Assembly (NCBI RefSeq): GCF_040954835.1
Contig: NC_090703.1
Coordinates: 11,155,001 to 11,219,000 of the forward strand
DNA from: Lepisosteus oculatus
Lineage: Eukaryota; Chordata; Actinopteri; Semionotiformes; Lepisosteidae
DNA length: 64,000 nucleotides
Direction of reading: 5' to 3'
The notes beneath the pieces were generated by a model that saw only the letters and a program-made list of their open reading frames with translations, did not search any database and was not told the DNA's origin. The translations under genes were made by a program, and so were the position numbers. Below are positions 11,496-23,108 of the stretch, piece after piece. Every line of letters begins with the position of its first letter. Within the stretch, counting starts at the first letter, position 1.

Positions 11496-14400
11496 ATGAA
11501 GCTGCAGTGCGAGGCTGAAGTGATCAATCGGATGCTGCCGACCTACGGGGTGAGAAGCCGCGGAAAGGGGACGAGAGCCGTGCTGTCGATTGGGAGACAC
11601 CTGGACAAAACCACCACGATCAACAACGTCTATCTGATGATCTGCACGCTGAGGGACAAGGCTGGTTCCAAATACAAGGTTAGTTCTTCAAAGTTGTGAG
11701 GCGTGTGTGCCATTTTCCCTTCGGTTTCTGGGGTGTTGGACTTGGCTGCTGCTCTTGAAAGTGTAACTTGCTCTTCACCCTGGAGTTCCTCAACGAGTGA
11801 AGATTATGTAATGGGGAGGGAAAATGCATAACTGGGAATTTTTTCTGCCCGTTTGCATTAGGCTAAGTGACCCTATTTGTTAGATCTTCAAGACCAATGC
11901 AAATGCTCCACTAATGAGGTTTGGGAAAGTAACTTAGCAGCTTGCAGAAACTAATCCATTCTTAAGACCGTGCTAGGGTTAGTGGGTTGCATCTGTTGTT
12001 GCTGAGTGATGGAAATAAGGGTTTAGATTTAGTTCATTCGAGTTTTACATTTTTAAAATCCTACCCAGCTGGTTTTTCTCTGTGTGCCTGTCAATGTGAC
12101 AGAGGGGTTTTGAAGACAAGCCACTTGGAAAGCATAAATAATGCAGGTAGGTTTGCTTGAACTGTGTTGATAAGTGAGTAAGCAGCTCTGTATTCAATAA
12201 GGAGCCTCACTCCAGTGTGAGGTGAAACTAACAAGACAGGTTGCAGATTACTAAAAGACAGCACTGTTCAGCATACCTGGTATGGTAGTGTTCAGAAAAG
12301 CAAGAAACTTAGCAAGGAGTATAGTGTCTAGACAAGTCTAGTGAAGTCTAATGATCTTTAAACCGCACTGTAAGTGGCATTGTCTGTTGTGGCTTGCTTT
12401 TGCAATAACATTGCTCAGTGCCTGAACAGGCTGTAATCTGCGTTGTCATTTCAGTTCCTCTAAGTCATTTGACAGTAAAGTAGAAATTAGCCTTATTAAA
12501 TTAAATGTTGGTTTTTATTTGCTAGTCAGAATAAACAATTATGTGAGATCTTGCAATCTGGTTAATGTTTTGATTTAGCTGAGTGTACTTGATGAGCCTA
12601 ACGTAACTGTTTCTGTTGCTGACTTTGGACTAACAGTTTGGCTGTGCTATTTACCTGCTAATGTGATTGTGAAAAATGCTGGTTGTACTGCTCAGAATTA
12701 TGTTTCATTGTCATATTTACAGATTGATCTTCTAGGGGTCACTGGTCCAAGTAACTATTTCAAAGATGTATTCATTGAAATGTCATCGGGACTGGTCTCA
12801 TGTATTCCCAAATGTGAATGATTGAGATTATGGATAAATTGGTCATTATTGATTATTAAAGCTCCTGTTGCACTGTTTGTAAGAGTTAGAATGTTAAATT
12901 TGGTGAGTTGGCTAAATTCTACTTTGTACTTGCAAGATATCCATGGAATTCCCTGCAGGCTCCAACCTAGAAATAAACTGAAGTGATTTCTCGCTACATA
13001 TTCTACTATATAGTGGGGCTGCTGGTGCCTATTAGCTGCTGCATGTCACCCAGGTGGGTGCACCTTCAATGGTAGATGAAGTGGGTCCCCTGCACTTTGC
13101 ACTTAGTGATTTTTGGGGATAAAGTGCTTTACAAATGGCATGGATTCCACTAATTATAATATTGAAATTAAAAACATGCATTAGCCTCCCTTGCTGGTTC
13201 ACACTATGATTGTTCATTGTATAATTTTCTGATTCACAACAGCTATATAAGGCATGCAGCCAAAGTGACAGACATCACCAGGGCAGTTTTCAGACATGCC
13301 TTTTTGTGAGAGTGTACCGACTCACTCCTGCTACTCCCATTGGGCGTAGGTTGTGTAGGCTCTAAAATCGCAATTGAGGCATCGTTTTTTTCTTGCAGGG
13401 TGTATTGTTAGTCCTACATATTTCTGAAAACGGATTTAAAGCTCCAATAGAAAAGTCTGTGAGTTTGAAATCCAGGTTTTTTGTATGAGAGCAAACTGAG
13501 ATGTAGTATTAAGGCACTTGCAAATACAAGCAATTTAATACAGAGACATACATTTGTTTGTGATGAACCACCTGCCTTCTGATAGAGGGGAGTTCCCTGC
13601 GGCCTCAAGACACTTTGGGCCAGAGCTGGGAGATTCTTGAGAAGCCGGGTTTGAATCCTAGCTCAACACAAGCAGTGCTCATTCATATATGTATGTTGGT
13701 GATGTATTGACCTAGTTATTAAATTAATTTTGTTTTCTGATTTCTGAATCAGGATCCAGGCATGGATCACTGTCCAACTGTGTTAGTCTTTGTCTCCCAG
13801 TAAAAAAAGGAGATTAGAATCTGACCAGCATACATCCAATACAGAATTCACCCTGTGTTATGGTGGAACATTTTATTGTGTATTTGTTTTTCAATTGGAA
13901 TTATAATTTGCACATCAACAAACTTTCATGGTTTAAAAAAATATATAATGTAGTTAGCAAAGGAACAAGTAATAGGTTTATTCCATGCTGAAAAAAAGAA
14001 GAAAGAGAACACAACGTTTCGGCCGTGGAGCCTTCTTCTTTTTTCAGCATGGAATAAACCTATTACTTGTTCCTTTGCAGCCTACGCATGCTGACGCAGC
14101 TACCCACCTGAACTATAATGTAGTTAGTCTGTTAGTCTTCAGAATTGTGCTGCTCTCTGATGACTCATAGTAAATAGCTCCCCATTGTTGTTCTATACCC
14201 CTTTTTTTGTTGTGAAACCAGTAGTTAAGCTGCACCTTCATCCTAATACAAACAGCATGTTCCCTTGATTTGACATGCAGTGCCATTGTGTTGCTTTTCA
14301 TGTCTTATTTACAAAACCATTTATTTCCCACAGTTAAAAGAGAACATAGAGCAGTTCTTCACCCGATTCGTTGAAGACGGAAAGGCTACGATAAGGCTGA

Positions 14401-17400
14401 AGGAACCTGCGGTTGATGTCTGTCTGAGCAAGGTATGGGCCTGTGTTTGGTATGTTGCTGGGTTATCAAGGAGAGTGTTCAGTTACAATACCTCCTTCTG
14501 CAGGAGTACTCCTGCTGAATACACTGATAAATTTGAAATATCTGTAGATTATCAGTGTGGTGACATTTAGATTTTCCAGGGGATTTCTTTTAAAGGGGCA
14601 TTAGGAAGCATTGTCAGTGAGTGCATTTCAAGCCACAATAAAAGTGAAATGTGAATAGGAGGTTTTGCACATTACTGTATACATCGCAAAATAGACCAGA
14701 TTTACAGGTATGCATAGCTCTATATTCTGCCATTCTGAAATAGGCAACAAAACATCCACTGATGTGAAAAGGCCCTATTACACTGTAAACAAGCGGGCTT
14801 ATGAATACATCTCTTTTAGTCCAATAGAAATATTGCTCTCGATCTTGAGACGGTTTTGCCGACAAATACAACTTACGTGATCAGAACGCAGTTAACAAGT
14901 AAGAATGTTTCTGTGGTGAAAGGCATTTCATTAATTACAGAGTCCAGTGAGCAAGAAGGGCTGCTTGACGTTGCAGTTTGCACAAACTCTTGCCAATGGC
15001 GAGACCAAGGGTCTGTGACACAATGGAAACAGTACATTTTCACAAGCTCACGACTTTTTGCTAAATTTGGAATTCGGGAAATTGTGATAACATCAATTAA
15101 TGTATTTTGTTACTGAGATATAATAACTGGTCTGAGAAATTGAGACTGCACCTCTACTTTAATACTTTTAGCCAGAACAGTATATTACATTTTTTTTATA
15201 TGAATGTACACTGTCTGCATTGCCTTATGATGCACTGCATGATGATGTTATATCCTGCATTAATCCAAAAGGTTTTTTGGCTTGCATGTGAATACATTTA
15301 ACAATACTAAGGGTCTGTGCAAATTACCACCATCAAGTTGCATGCTTTCCATATGTTTTGTAAGTGTTTAAAATGGATTGGCACTATTATATTTTTGGTG
15401 ATGTTTAAGGAGATGGTTTTGTTTCTGTGCCACTTTTTCATGAAACATTCAAATAAGTAATTTGCTTAAAACATACATTTCCAAGAGTGTGCCATTTCAT
15501 TATGTAACTCCTTGAACTGAATGGTAGTGTTTTTGTTTGCTTGACATTTGTGACTGTGATGGAGGATCTCAGTCTGAGCCTTTGTTGGTGTGCAGCCAAT
15601 CAGATCAGCTCCTGGTGTGCTTAAGAACAATTGGATTGCAATGACCTTTCCTCTAGTTTCCTGAAAGCAGTTTTTTTTACTGTGATTGCTTCAGGATTTT
15701 TTTTAATCCATCCATGGCATTGCTCCTTGGCAATTTTCAAGGTGTTAGGGGCTTCCCTGTGTAGCATTGAGAATAGTGGAGGAAAAGCATTATACTTGGT
15801 GTTTTCTCATTTAAAATATTTATACCACCTGTAGTAAATGCATCTAATCTAATCTAATTTTCTTTTGTCTCTTTCAACTGGAAAATTCCTCTGCAGGGGT
15901 TATACCAAGAGATAAACCTTTCCTTAAATTACTGAAATCAATTAACCAATTTGTCACTTGAGTAGAAATTGCTCATTCATTTCCTGGGAATACTAGATGT
16001 AAGGGTGGCTGTGTTACAGATGAATTGTGCAATACACCGATTTGTTGGTTAACATTCAGGTGTGATTCCTCCTTTCTCTCTTCATCTGATTGCTCCGAAA
16101 CCATATTCAGCAGCTTTTGCCAGTCATGAGGCATGATGCAGCGTTCCTTGGTAAAACTATACCACAGAATAGTGGATTTGACTGGCAAACAGGAAAGGCT
16201 TTTGTCAGGGTTTTTCTAGAAACTGATTACTAGATTGTAATCTAAAGGTTTTGTAATTGGTATGAGTTGGCCTCTGCATCTTGTCTCGACACACAGGCTT
16301 GCATCACACAGACATTCTTCCCATAAACACTTCCTTGCATTTCAGTACCTTTTCACCAGAGGAGCATTAATCATTCAGTTCAGTGGAAATGCTAAGCCTC
16401 AGGAGCACGTGTGATGTGTCAGAGTCAGGAGGCTTTTCGGACCATATAGTTTGTTTGGTTGCTATTGCTAGTAGTTAACTGAACCCAGATTCTCATCAAA
16501 ACTTCAGCATCGTTTTAGGAAAGATGCAATGGTGTTGACTTTGACAGTGATCCTTGGTCACTTATTCCAGACTACCTCAAACCTCTGTATAGTTATGAAA
16601 ACTGAGTTAGTTCTCGGTTTTAAATACATTTCCTCTTTGCATTTGTGTTCAGAGGATCGTGTTTCACTGTTGATTTATGAAGAAGTCTATGTATGTATAG
16701 TTCCTCAGTGCCTTTGAGGATTTTGAATACTTCAATCAGACCTCCTTGTAGTCCTTCCAAGACGGAAGTGATTAAGTTCTTCTAGAGTTTTGGTGTACAA
16801 CACTCCTTTAATCCTGAGAATGCACCTGGTCACTGTTTTTTTTATTGATTCCATAGTGGCAATGTTTTTGTGTGGTGACCAAAATTGTACATCATCTTAA
16901 AAAGGTCTAAAAAGATACATTTGTACAATATTCACATAGAATCCCTTGAATTAAACTGCACACTTTCAGCTATATTGTAACATTCTGTTTGACTGTGCTT
17001 CCCCACATTATCTAGACTAGAAAATGTAAAGGATGGCAACATAAGCACCAGAAAGATTTTCATAAGTTCCTTCTTCCAACTCCGTTTCTTGTTATTTGTA
17101 GTTTTTTTTGCTACCTGCACCCTATTCACTTGTGTACATGAAGAGTCTGCTGGTTTGCCCAGTTTTGATTTCTGTCTACTGTACCATTACAGCTCCTGCA
17201 GCCTCCCACACCACCCATTTTGACATGATCTTCCAAGCTTCACTAGTTTCTGGATCGTTTATACAAACCAGAAGGAGCAGTGATCTTAAACAGATGCCAA
17301 CAGTGCTTTGGCACTATTTAGGGAATGGAGCAGCAAAAGGAGAAACCCTGGGTCACAGAGCTGGTGTTTTTATCTAGTGTGTCCAATCCGCTTACCTGGG

Positions 17401-20157
17401 TTGGGTCTGAGTCACAGGCAGTGACATGACTGGAAGGAAACCAAGGATGGTAGCTTGTTTGGACTTGAAACTTAAAGCAGAGAAGAAGGGTTTTTGTTAG
17501 CAAGCATGGCTGATCTTTTAAAATAAATCACCGCAGTGTAAAATAAATGTCTACACAATTCCTGATATCCAGCCAAGATGGAGTAATGAATAACGACTCT
17601 GTGTAAATTTGTTTTTCAGAACTTTTAATTGACCCTTTTAGAGATTATTTCCATGCGGTAACATGTGTCCCGTAGTTGGGTGTGTTTTTTTTTCCTTTTG
17701 TGAGACAGCGAACATCAGCTGATAATTACAGAGCTGCCTTGTTGTAGTCATAGCCTTCTTTTGCTCATTATTTCAGACACACCCCTCTGAGTTTCACACG
17801 TTTCCCAAAAGAAGCATGAAAGGACAGGGCTCATTCTGCTGGTTTATTTCAGCCTTATTTGTTTGCTTCTGTTGCTTCACTGTTATACACATACAATAGC
17901 AGTTACGGTGGGTGCTGTATAAATCTATCAAAGTATGAAATACACAAGTTCATATGTTTTTTAGTAACACTATTTTGGAACTTTCTAGTCCAGATTTCAC
18001 ATGCATATTTAAAAATGTTTGATCTGGTCTCTTACAGTTGGATTTTATGAAACATTAAAATAAATGGATAACTTACACAAGCATGTAATACCATGATGGA
18101 ATGCATATAAAATCTAATTGTTTTACAGGATTTTCTTGTATGCACTTCAAAGTCCAGCATTTCACAGCAAACAACTGAATGGGGTTGAAGTTCTGTATAT
18201 TTACAGCTTGTTTGCACTTAACACTGACTAGATTCTGTTTGGTAGTATGTTTGTGTGTAGTTCCTTTAGCTGTGATATGATCTTCTGGGAGAAGCAGGTT
18301 TTAGCTGAACATTTTATGGCAGCTGGAGTGCCTCCTTAGCACAAGTAAGGCACAGTCTCCAATTCCAGTTTGGGAGTGTGTACCCAGTTTGGAGTGAAGT
18401 GTTTTAAGTCTGAGTAGGGTCTTAAAACTCCAAGATGCAGATGAACAAAGTTTTTGTTTTGTAATTGTACTTTTGTCTTTTGGTTATTTTTGTTTGCAGG
18501 CAGATGCTAACAACCTGAAGAATTTTCTTTCTGCAGCCAGGCTGGCTCACAGAGGTGCTGATTTAGATACATTACCCTTGTCAACTCTCACTTCTGTCAG
18601 GGCCCGGGATGTGGAGAAACCAAAGAGCAAGCTTACCATCACATCCAAAAAGGATTACCCTCTGACCTCCGGTTTCCCTTACTCTCTGGAGCAGCTGCAA
18701 GTGTCCTACTGCAAGCTGTCCCGGGTGGACATGCGCATGCTGACGCTGAAGAAACTGCGCAAGCTGGATCTCAGCAACAACCACATCAAGAAACTTCCAG
18801 CCACCATTGGGGACCTGAGCAGTCTGGCTGAACTGATCCTGCACAACAACCACTTGGAGTCATTCAGTGTAGATCTGTGCCTCTCCACTCTGCAGAAATC
18901 TCTCCAGTACCTGGACCTCAGTCAGAACCGGTTGCATGGTCTCCCAGCCCAGTTCTGTCAGCTGCGTGAGCTGGTTCACCTGAAGTTGGATGACAACCAG
19001 CTGGTTCGGCTGCCCTTCAGAATTGGGCGGCTGTCTAAGCTACGCTTTCTTTCTGCTGCTCGCAATCAGCTACCTTACTTGCCCAGTGATTTCCGCAAGC
19101 TGTCACTGGAGAACTTGGACTTGTCTGGAAACCCATTCAGCCACCCCAACCCTCTAGATCACACAATACAGCTTAAATTCCCTCTTCCTCTGCTTGAGAT
19201 GGCTGCAAGAACAACAGTTAACCACAGGTAAGCTGTATATCATGAGCTTTATTGAAACAGAAGGTGCTGTTTGTGATTATACTGACTTTGCTTTCAAAGG
19301 ACTCAATCCGTGTCTTTTGATGTTCATTAGATGAATACCTGTAGTGCTCTCATGAAGGGCACTGCAGTAATTTAGATTTTGAGATTTTGCACTTAATCTG
19401 AACAGTTTTGGTCTTGGGTGGAGCATTCCAGTGCCGACTTGCTTAAGAAGAGCCTGTTGGCACGTTGTCCACTCTTTAATATTTTAGTTGTTTTATTTTA
19501 CAAAAAACATGAATCTTAAACAAACTCTTTTCACCCCCAGAAATTTCCATTCTGAGATGTCTTAACCTCTTTCTGTATCCATGAGAACCCTGGTTACATC
19601 TTTGCATATTTTTCCAAATTGTGTTTCTTTCTATAAACAATTTATCCTTCTCTTTTTCTGGTACTGTTTATACCGTGTAGGTCTCTGTTAGAATCCTACA
19701 GCGCAAAATAGGAAATGTTTTCTTGCTTTCCTTTCAATTGCATCTCCAGCTGCCTTATTACAGTGGATAAATCTGTAATCTGGAAATTATTTTCGGTCTG
19801 TTTAGTCTTAGGTTTGATTTTGACTTCCATAATAGCAGATGCAGAGAAACATTTGCAATTTTTTTTACCAACTTTTTAGCTTCTTTATTGTGTTGTTACA
19901 GAATACCGTATGGGCCTCACCTTATTCCAGCTCACCTGTGCCACGATCTAGAGGTGGCTAAAACCTGTGACTGTGGCAAAGCGTGCCTGAACTTCTTCAT
20001 CCAGACCTGCGTCGACATGAACCTCCACCTCGTGTCCCACACGGTGGTGCTGGTGGACACGATGGCAGGCACAGAGGCCCCTGTGCAGTGCCACTTCTGC
20101 TCCCTCACCTGCTACTCCGAATTCCTTGACAAATCCCTGCAGCGCAGCACCAGATGA
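11496..20157 (+). CDS. LRR1: Leucine-rich repeat protein 1 (PPIL5), CRL2 substrate receptor
   Basis: Four coding exons: 11496-11678, 14334-14432, 18500-19227 and 19902-20157, joined length 1266 bp, 421 residues (human 414). All junctions are GT-AG and in phase. Residues 1-150 form the N-terminal domain. About 150-320 carry leucine-rich repeats (LRKLDLSNNHIKKLP, LQYLDLSQNRLHGLP, LVHLKLDDNQLVRLP). The C-terminal part starting IPYGPHLIPAHL holds the BC/CUL2-box region and cysteine clusters at 359/361/365 and 400/403/407 that look metal-binding. LRR1 is the receptor through which CUL2-RING ligase marks MCM7 so that p97 unloads the CMG helicase at replication termination. I chose the ATG at 11496 because it matches the family start MKL; an in-frame ATG at 11433 would add 21 residues that resemble no orthologue. 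Confidence 0.96.
13015..13145. repeat. SINE tail fragment in LRR1 intron 1
   Basis: The stretch contains GCTGCATGTCACCCAGGTGG, a CACTTT segment and finally GATAAAGTGCTTTACAAATG. These match the remembered 3' wording of fish SINEs that end near AAAGCGCTTTGTAAATG. The copy is diverged and truncated at its 5' side. Confidence 0.4.
13958..14113 (+). mobile_element. Penelope-like retroelement insertion folded as an inverted pair
   Basis: A 156-bp insertion in LRR1 intron 1, flanked by a perfect 14-bp target-site duplication (tataatgtagttag, 13944-13957 and 14114-14127). Its two ends are near-perfect inverted copies (13958-14003 against 14032-14077), with a 28-bp centre containing AACGTTTCGGCCGTGG. 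That central phrase, followed by the TTTCAGCATGGAATAAACC wording, is what I associate with the 3' end of Penelope-like elements in fish and frogs. These elements often insert truncated with an inverted 5' piece, which explains the hairpin. The perfect duplication argues for a fairly young insertion. The family call is from memory; the hairpin and duplication are seen directly. Confidence 0.65.
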
Positions 20158-22840
20158 CCCAGGATACACAGCTACAGCGTGGTGGTTTTAACCCGACGGG
20201 CTGTGGAGCTAGTGAATTCCCGTAACACTGACGGCGGTGGTTTGGACAGCATGTGATAGTGTTAAGCTTATTTGTGTTTTCTAACCACACATGATGGGCC
20301 TGAAGCATGGGCCGCACTATGAATGGACTCTTGTCTGTCTCCACATATAGTGCTTTTCATGTGATGTCCTCTGTGGAAGCCAATACATGTGATTTTTAAC
20401 ACAAAATGACTGTTCCTCGTCATTCTTGGAGGTGAGGGGCAGTGGGTTTGTGAATTGTAAAAATGGACCTGCTATCACTACAGTGAAAACCTGTTTAAGA
20501 AGGATTGTTTGCAATTAAAGCTTTAGTACAAGGCTGTAGGGTCCAGCTGATGTATATATTGTAAAGCTGTTGGGCTTTTTCTGGATGATGTGGATTTTTA
20601 AACGTCTGTTTCTGTCCCTTTTAATGTCTGTCTACTCCCATTCAAGAGCATGTGAAGAAAATAATCACTGATTTGACTTGTCTAGCTGAAATGGAACATC
20701 GTATTTTAGAGTTGTGAAAAAGCAGAAGTAATTGCTTTTATGGGAAGTTGCAGAGGTATATAACATTTGAAGAAAAATAATTTAGCCCATAAAATACAGC
20801 TGAAAAAGCATCAGTTAGGAATAAACACCTGACAGAGAACAAGACCTCTGTTAAACTGTGAGATTCTTTGGGCCTGCCAGTTTAACAGCAGCTTAAGAGG
20901 TCCTATTGGAACAGCTAGCTACAATGCAACCTTTTGTTTTTTTTTAGTATTTCTAGCACTGCATTGGAATTTTTCAACTAGTTTCTGTGTTTCTCTGCCA
21001 GCATCAAATGAAGGGTTCGATATTGTTACCTCATTTACTATTTTAAAGAGTATATGCAATCACTTTCAGACCCTTATTCTTCTTTCCCAGCATGAGCAAC
21101 ATCTATTTTTATCCTTCCTAGGAAAACAGTGATGGTGTACTTCTGCATTTTCCAGTTGTGAAGGTCTGAGATCTTAGAGGTACAATTATTGCTTTATGTT
21201 GACTACGTGATCTACTTTGAAAAATCTGTAAAATTAGACATTGTTTTGGTGAAGGTGTTTAAGTGGAGTCGGTATATGTAAGGATGCAACATTACCGACA
21301 ATGTTCATGTGCATTACAAGACCTGCAATACCACTGAAATCCGCCTAGGTGGCACTCATTCATCACGGGTCCCTTACAAACAGTATGCAAGGTGCTTGAA
21401 AATGGGACCTTCAATAAAGTTTTTTCGGTATATTGCTTTAAAAAAGTGTTGTAGGTCTCTTTTTTTTAAATAATGATTATATACTGAGAGGCACTGAAAA
21501 AAGGCCCCTCATTATATAATATTGTACAATGTGCATATGAAATGTGAATAGGTTTTGTTTGTTATGAAAATGTTTTATGGTATTTCTGAATATTAAAGAT
21601 TTCTGCTGTCCTTGAAGAATTCATAAATTGTTAAGGATAACACCTTTTAAACGACTGTCACTATTTTTTTCTTAATGTGAAAAGTATGTTTATCCTTGAA
21701 CACTATGATTGTTACCACTGAATGTCACAGCACAACAATGCAATGGTTTTATATACCAAAAAATCCATTTCTATTTTGCAATCCAATTAAATACTGTTAT
21801 ACTTTGGTTTAAAATGAACACTTCAAAAGTGAAGTGGCTTTTAATGCTACTCCTTTATGGTGGGAAAAAAAGTGATGGCTGACAAACTCATGTCACACTG
21901 ATAGTATCCTTTTTTGTGATTTGTTTGAGAAGAAATCTTTTTCTACACACTGAGTACTGCTTCTTTTTAAAACAGTTGAAGGCTGACACCACTAAATGTA
22001 TTTTAAGCAGTTTTTGGATGCTATGCAGTTGAACCACAACCTGACTCATGAGATTAGCCTGTTTTCTAATACATTTTACTCCAAATTAATTTTTGCTTTG
22101 AGTGACCTTCTGTTTTAAGACATTACCTCATCTGAATAGAAAATGAACCCAAACCTATTTTCATTCCTTTTGTTTCCCAGGGGAAATATCAGTACATGTC
22201 CAAAGTTGTTTTCAGATTGAGTTTGGGAGGTACGATTTAGCCTGCATGGTAACCAGAGAATAATGTTGTGATAGAAAATATAAACTTTCTAAATGGTTTG
22301 TCATGGATAAAACTGAAACTGTGCTGTACCCATGGTAGTGAAAGAATTTAATAAAAACTGTTCCTGTATTTTTTTTTTAGTTTTGCTTTTCTGTTAGGAT
22401 CACTGGTTTTATCCTTATTCCGTTTGATCTTATGTGGTAACTGAAAAAAAATACATGATAAAAATGGGTTCTGCACAGGGTGGTTGGGAAAAATAGAAGA
22501 ATCTTGCAAGCTGCATTTCTTTTAAAACAGATCAAGCAGTTACGGTAGATTTCTTTTACTTTATTTAATATAAAGTAGTTTTTCATCTCCCAAAAGCCTC
22601 TTTAAAATCTATTTCATTCTGCACCCTGTGAGCACCCCTTAGTGTTGAATTTATATGATACAAAGCCATAAGGGTGATGAGGGCACCTATTGACTGCCAG
22701 ATCGTTTTCATACAAGGCATAGCGTTTTCGATTATCAACATATGTGCTACATCACTCTCGGTGCCAGACGCACATTTTTTAAGCATGTGTTTTAGTAGGG
22801 AAAAGCTAGTTCTGGGGTATCCCCCTTTTAATACCGGACA
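20158..22840 (+). other. LRR1 3' UTR and intergenic spacer
   Basis: After the LRR1 stop the sequence is AT-rich and non-coding. Candidate polyadenylation signals on the plus strand are ATTAAA near 20514, AATAAA at 21413-21418 and AATAAA near 22349, so the UTR may have alternative ends. Beyond that no gene is recognised until the MGAT2 promoter. The single-exon RPL36AL that sits here in mammals is absent. Confidence 0.5.
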
Positions 22841-22854
22841 CTTCAACGTTGCTG

Positions 22855-23108
22855 GAAGAGGGCGGGCGCTGCCTTGGAAGGTATGACGTCACTTTATATC
22901 TTGACACATCGCTGTCTCGAGAGCCCCCTGGAGGCGTAATGCATTGTGGGATACGGAGGTCAACTGTGGTTCATTTCTGCTCGCTTTTCGGGGGAAACGA
23001 AATCGAGAAAAGGGGGCAGACTGTGAAGGAGAATGAACACAACTAAAGCGCGCTTTATTGATCCGAACGAATGCGGGATTGGGGCGTCTGCGCACTTAAA
23101 CGCTTAAG
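22855..23108 (+). promoter_or_regulatory. MGAT2: MGAT2 promoter and non-coding first exon
   Basis: CpG-containing block with a perfect palindromic CRE TGACGTCA (22884-22891) and GCATTGTGGGATAC (22941-22954), which resembles ZNF143/THAP11 sites. The block ends in a strong splice donor, AAG followed by GTAAGT at 23109. The next good acceptor on this strand is at 25783, just before the MGAT2 coding exon, so this is most simply the MGAT2 leader exon. The start of transcription inside the block is not resolved. Confidence 0.5.
23033..23107 (+). CDS. Upstream ORF of 24 codons in the MGAT2 leader
   Basis: An ATG with A at -3 opens a 24-residue frame (starting MNTTKARFIDPNECG) whose TAA stop ends one base before the splice donor. 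If the intron 23109-25783 is removed, the same frame continues into a second open stretch in the next exon (see 25807-25938). It may act as a translation-controlling uORF or be incidental. No family is recognised. Confidence 0.3.
   Translation: MNTTKARFIDPNECGIGASAHLNA

Noticed and set aside
20158-22850. Possible RPL36AL between LRR1 and MGAT2
   Set aside because: Sought because of human synteny; no ribosomal protein L36A wording on either strand. The gene is a mammalian retrocopy, so absence is expected.
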